Source: Chitinophaga parva (lineage in GTDB: Bacteria > Bacteroidota > Bacteroidia > Chitinophagales > Chitinophagaceae). Taken from it: a DNA stretch of 64,000 nt. Made by a program: the position numbers and the translations under genes. The notes beneath the pieces were generated by a model that made no database searches, was not told where the DNA came from, and saw only the letters and a program-made list of their open reading frames with translations. Positions 62,272 to 64,000 of the stretch are shown one piece after another. The stretch's first letter is position 1. The number at the start of each line of letters is the position of its first letter. The stretch spans positions 1,054,001 through 1,118,000 of the forward strand of contig NZ_QCYK01000001.1 in NCBI RefSeq assembly GCF_003071345.1, read 5' to 3'.

Positions 62272-63420
62272 TCAATATAATTTACGGGAAATGTCTTCCG
62301 CCACCAGCACTACACCTGGTTGCTTGCCTCTTTCAAAACTGCCGTAGCGGTCATCGATCTGCAGGGCTTTGGCGCCATTGAGCGTGGCCCATTGCAGGAT
62401 GTCTTCCAGGGGAATGCCGGGGTATGCCTCCCGGATGGCGGCTATTTCCGCCCACATGGACAGCTGGTGATTAGACGCCAGGCTGTCTGTACCCATGGTA
62501 ATGGTGCAGCCGGTGCGCATCAGCAGGGGAATGTCTGCCACCTGTTTTTCAATATACAGGTTTGCATTCGGGCATACGCACCAGTAAAGGGTTTGCGGCT
62601 GCTGTTGCGCAAAGCGTATATCCGTTTCTGTTGTAAATGTATTGTGCACCAGGATCACCTGGCTGTTGTCATTGAAATAGGGCAGGCAGCTCTGGAGGCT
62701 GTTCTTGCCGGTAGGCGCAAAGCCGGAAATATCCATCCCGAAGTGGCGGAAAAAGTCCAGGAAGGCGCCGGTCTTGTCCAGGTACAAACTGGCTTCGGCC
62801 AGGGTTTCCTGGTTGTGGATGGTTTGCAGGGCATTGCCTGGCAGGCTGGCCAGCAGGTTAAACAGGGCCTTGCTCACGGAGTAGGGCGCATGGGGCACAA
62901 TGCTGCTGCGGTGTTGGGGGCCGTCAATGGCCCGGAACTGTTCCAGCACGGCCAGCGACTGTTCCAGGCGCTGGGGGGCACCGGCGGGTATAAAGCCCAT
63001 GGTTTCCACGAAGGTGTGAAAATACAGGTGGCTGTGCTGCTTCAGCGCCAGGGTAGCGGGGGAATTGCAGATGTCGCCCACGGCTACCACCCCTTCTTCT
63101 ATCATGCGGGCGGCGGCCAGGGTCATGGCTTTCAGCGGGTCGGAGCCCCCGTTGCGCTTTTCCATCACGGTTTGCAGGAAAAGGGGCAACCCGGTACCTT
63201 CGGGTATTACGCCCTGCATGTGGGAAAGCTCCAGGTGGCAATGCGTGTTCACAAAGCCCGGGGTAAGCATCCCGATGCATTCTGTAATGCCCAGCCCGGC
63301 ATCTTCCGCGTCCAGCAAGGCTTCCACGGTACCATCTGCCTCCAGCACCAGCACTTTGCCGTGCAGCATGTGCTGCCCGTCAAAGATCCGGTCTGCCTTT
63401 AATTTGATCCAATCTGACAT
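62272..63420 (-). CDS. Amidohydrolase family protein
   Basis: A cytosolic metal-dependent hydrolase of 382 residues of the ATZ/TRZ/chlorohydrolase group. The metal ligands H60 and H62 are in NTHCHLEL, other site residues in IVPHAPYSV and VLVHNT, and the catalytic aspartate in MGTDSLASN. The TDSLASN segment resembles aminodeoxyfutalosine deaminases as well as guanine or chlorinated-compound deaminases. Which substrate applies cannot be decided; no menaquinone (mqn) gene is near. It is first in an operon with the MscS channel and divergent from prfA (70-base gap). Confidence 0.85.
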   Translation of the reverse strand: MSDWIKLKADRIFDGQHMLHGKVLVLEADGTVEALLDAEDAGLGITECIGMLTPGFVNTHCHLELSHMQGVIPEGTGLPLFLQTVMEKRNGGSDPLKAMTLAAARMIEEGVVAVGDICNSPATLALKQHSHLYFHTFVETMGFIPAGAPQRLEQSLAVLEQFRAIDGPQHRSSIVPHAPYSVSKALFNLLASLPGNALQTIHNQETLAEASLYLDKTGAFLDFFRHFGMDISGFAPTGKNSLQSCLPYFNDNSQVILVHNTFTTETDIRFAQQQPQTLYWCVCPNANLYIEKQVADIPLLMRTGCTITMGTDSLASNHQLSMWAEIAAIREAYPGIPLEDILQWATLNGAKALQIDDRYGSFERGKQPGVVLVAEDISRKLY

Positions 63421-63490
63421 ACTCCTGTTTATTTAAAACAATGATCTTAATTTTGCACGGGGAAAAACCCTTTCCCCGTCAAAGATAATT

Positions 63491-64000
63491 ATGATAGACA
63501 AACTGGATAATATAAAAGGCCGTTTTGACCAGGTATCCATGGCCCTCACCAACCCGGATGTGGTGAGCGACAACAAACAGTTCAGTAAGTTGAGCAAGGA
63601 ATACCGCCAGCTGGAAAAGATCGTGCGCGCGCGAGACCAGTACCTGAAGTTGCTGGAGGCGATCGCCTTTAATAAAGAAGTACTGGAAAGCGGCGATGAT
63701 GAAATGCGGGAGCTGGCCAAAGAAGAAACTGAGGCCCTGCAGGAGCAGAAGGTAGAACAGGAAGCCGCCATCCGCAACCTCCTTATTCCCAAAGACCCGC
63801 AGGACGAACGCAACGCCATCCTGGAAATACGGGCCGGTACCGGTGGAGACGAAGCCGCCCTCTTTGCCGGCGACTTGTTCCGCATGTACCTGCGCTACTG
63901 TGAGCTGAAGGGCTGGAGCACCTCCCTGCTCAATGAAACCGCTGGTTCTGCCGGTGGTTACAAGGAAATTGCATTGGAAGTGAATGGAGACGATGTATAT
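63491..64000 (+). CDS. prfA: Peptide chain release factor 1 (3' partial)
   Basis: The first 170 residues of a class I release factor, cut off by the window edge. It opens MIDKLDNIKGRFDQVSMALTNPDVV, followed by the coiled-coil region LSKEYRQLEKIVRARDQYLKLLEAI and the start of domain 2, EIRAGTGGDEAALFAGDLFRMYLRYCELKGW, which is diagnostic for release factors. The codon-reading and GGQ motifs lie beyond the window. The length before EIRAGTGGDEA matches RF1 rather than RF2, which has a different N-terminal domain and a frameshift. It is divergent from the amidohydrolase. Confidence 0.93.
   Translation, partial: MIDKLDNIKGRFDQVSMALTNPDVVSDNKQFSKLSKEYRQLEKIVRARDQYLKLLEAIAFNKEVLESGDDEMRELAKEETEALQEQKVEQEAAIRNLLIPKDPQDERNAILEIRAGTGGDEAALFAGDLFRMYLRYCELKGWSTSLLNETAGSAGGYKEIALEVNGDDVY

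Noticed and set aside
1..64000. tRNA or rRNA genes
   Set aside because: No cloverleaf with T-loop GTTCGA-type sequence or rRNA core sequence was noticed on reading; a tRNAscan-SE run would settle it.

Overview
The window is one stretch of a Bacteroidota chromosome, most likely from the Chitinophagaceae (Chitinophaga or a near relative). Four things point there: a gldKLMN cluster (type IX secretion and gliding core), a SusC/SusD pair, several domains largely confined to this phylum (DUF4271, DUF4783, DUF2911, DUF6263, DUF5977), and promoter boxes of the form TAnnTTTG with little use of Shine-Dalgarno sites. Most genes are core housekeeping genes in short operons separated by strong, often bidirectional hairpin terminators. 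No tRNA, rRNA, CRISPR array, prophage or intact insertion sequence was recognised. The first gene (fatty acid hydroxylase) and the last (prfA) run off the window edges.

Layout. 1-9.3 kb: a partial fatty acid hydroxylase, small envelope proteins, a TIGR02757 protein, a PLP trans-sulfuration enzyme, an AcpH-like phosphodiesterase, a PepSY-like secreted protein, a deoxyhypusine synthase homologue and hemW. 9.4-13.7 kb: a DUF4271 membrane protein, hemD and a DUF255 thioredoxin-fold protein. 14-18.8 kb: gldK, gldL, gldM and gldN in order. 18.9-23.5 kb (minus strand): a GT39 mannosyltransferase-like protein, an operon of SUI1 factor and lipid kinase with nadC just upstream, a GC-rich tandem repeat and a DUF4783 protein. 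23.7-33.2 kb: gpmI, a lipoprotein, uvrC, birA, rsfS, ftsH-lutC and lpxH. 33.2-41.2 kb: recO, a FtsX-type ABC permease, a PorZ-like T9SS protein and an MMPL/RND exporter.

41.4-50.2 kb is the least ordinary part. A transposase-derived gene that has lost two of its three catalytic acids is followed by about 1.1 kb with no gene. That gap holds hairpins that could belong to a small RNA or leader. Then come susC-susD and, convergent to them, a lipoprotein with a zinc-protease HExxH motif and a DUF5977 segment. 50.5-64 kb returns to core genes: a TlpA-like thioredoxin lipoprotein, gatB, a class 3 aldehyde dehydrogenase, a double-PDZ protein, alaS, an M23 peptidase, a MerR regulator, a thioredoxin-fold protein without its CxxC, a MscS channel, an amidohydrolase and the start of prfA.

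Functional links. GldKLMN forms the T9SS trans-envelope motor and ring. The PorZ-like protein carries a T9SS C-terminal signal and belongs to the cell-surface attachment complex in Porphyromonas. SusCD is a TonB-dependent importer of an unknown oligomer. HemW and HemD act in heme metabolism. RsfS, SUI1, PrfA, GatB and AlaS serve translation. I see no single unmistakably new multi-gene system. The best candidates for something undescribed are the exapted transposase with its downstream hairpin locus, and the susCD/metalloprotease neighbourhood.
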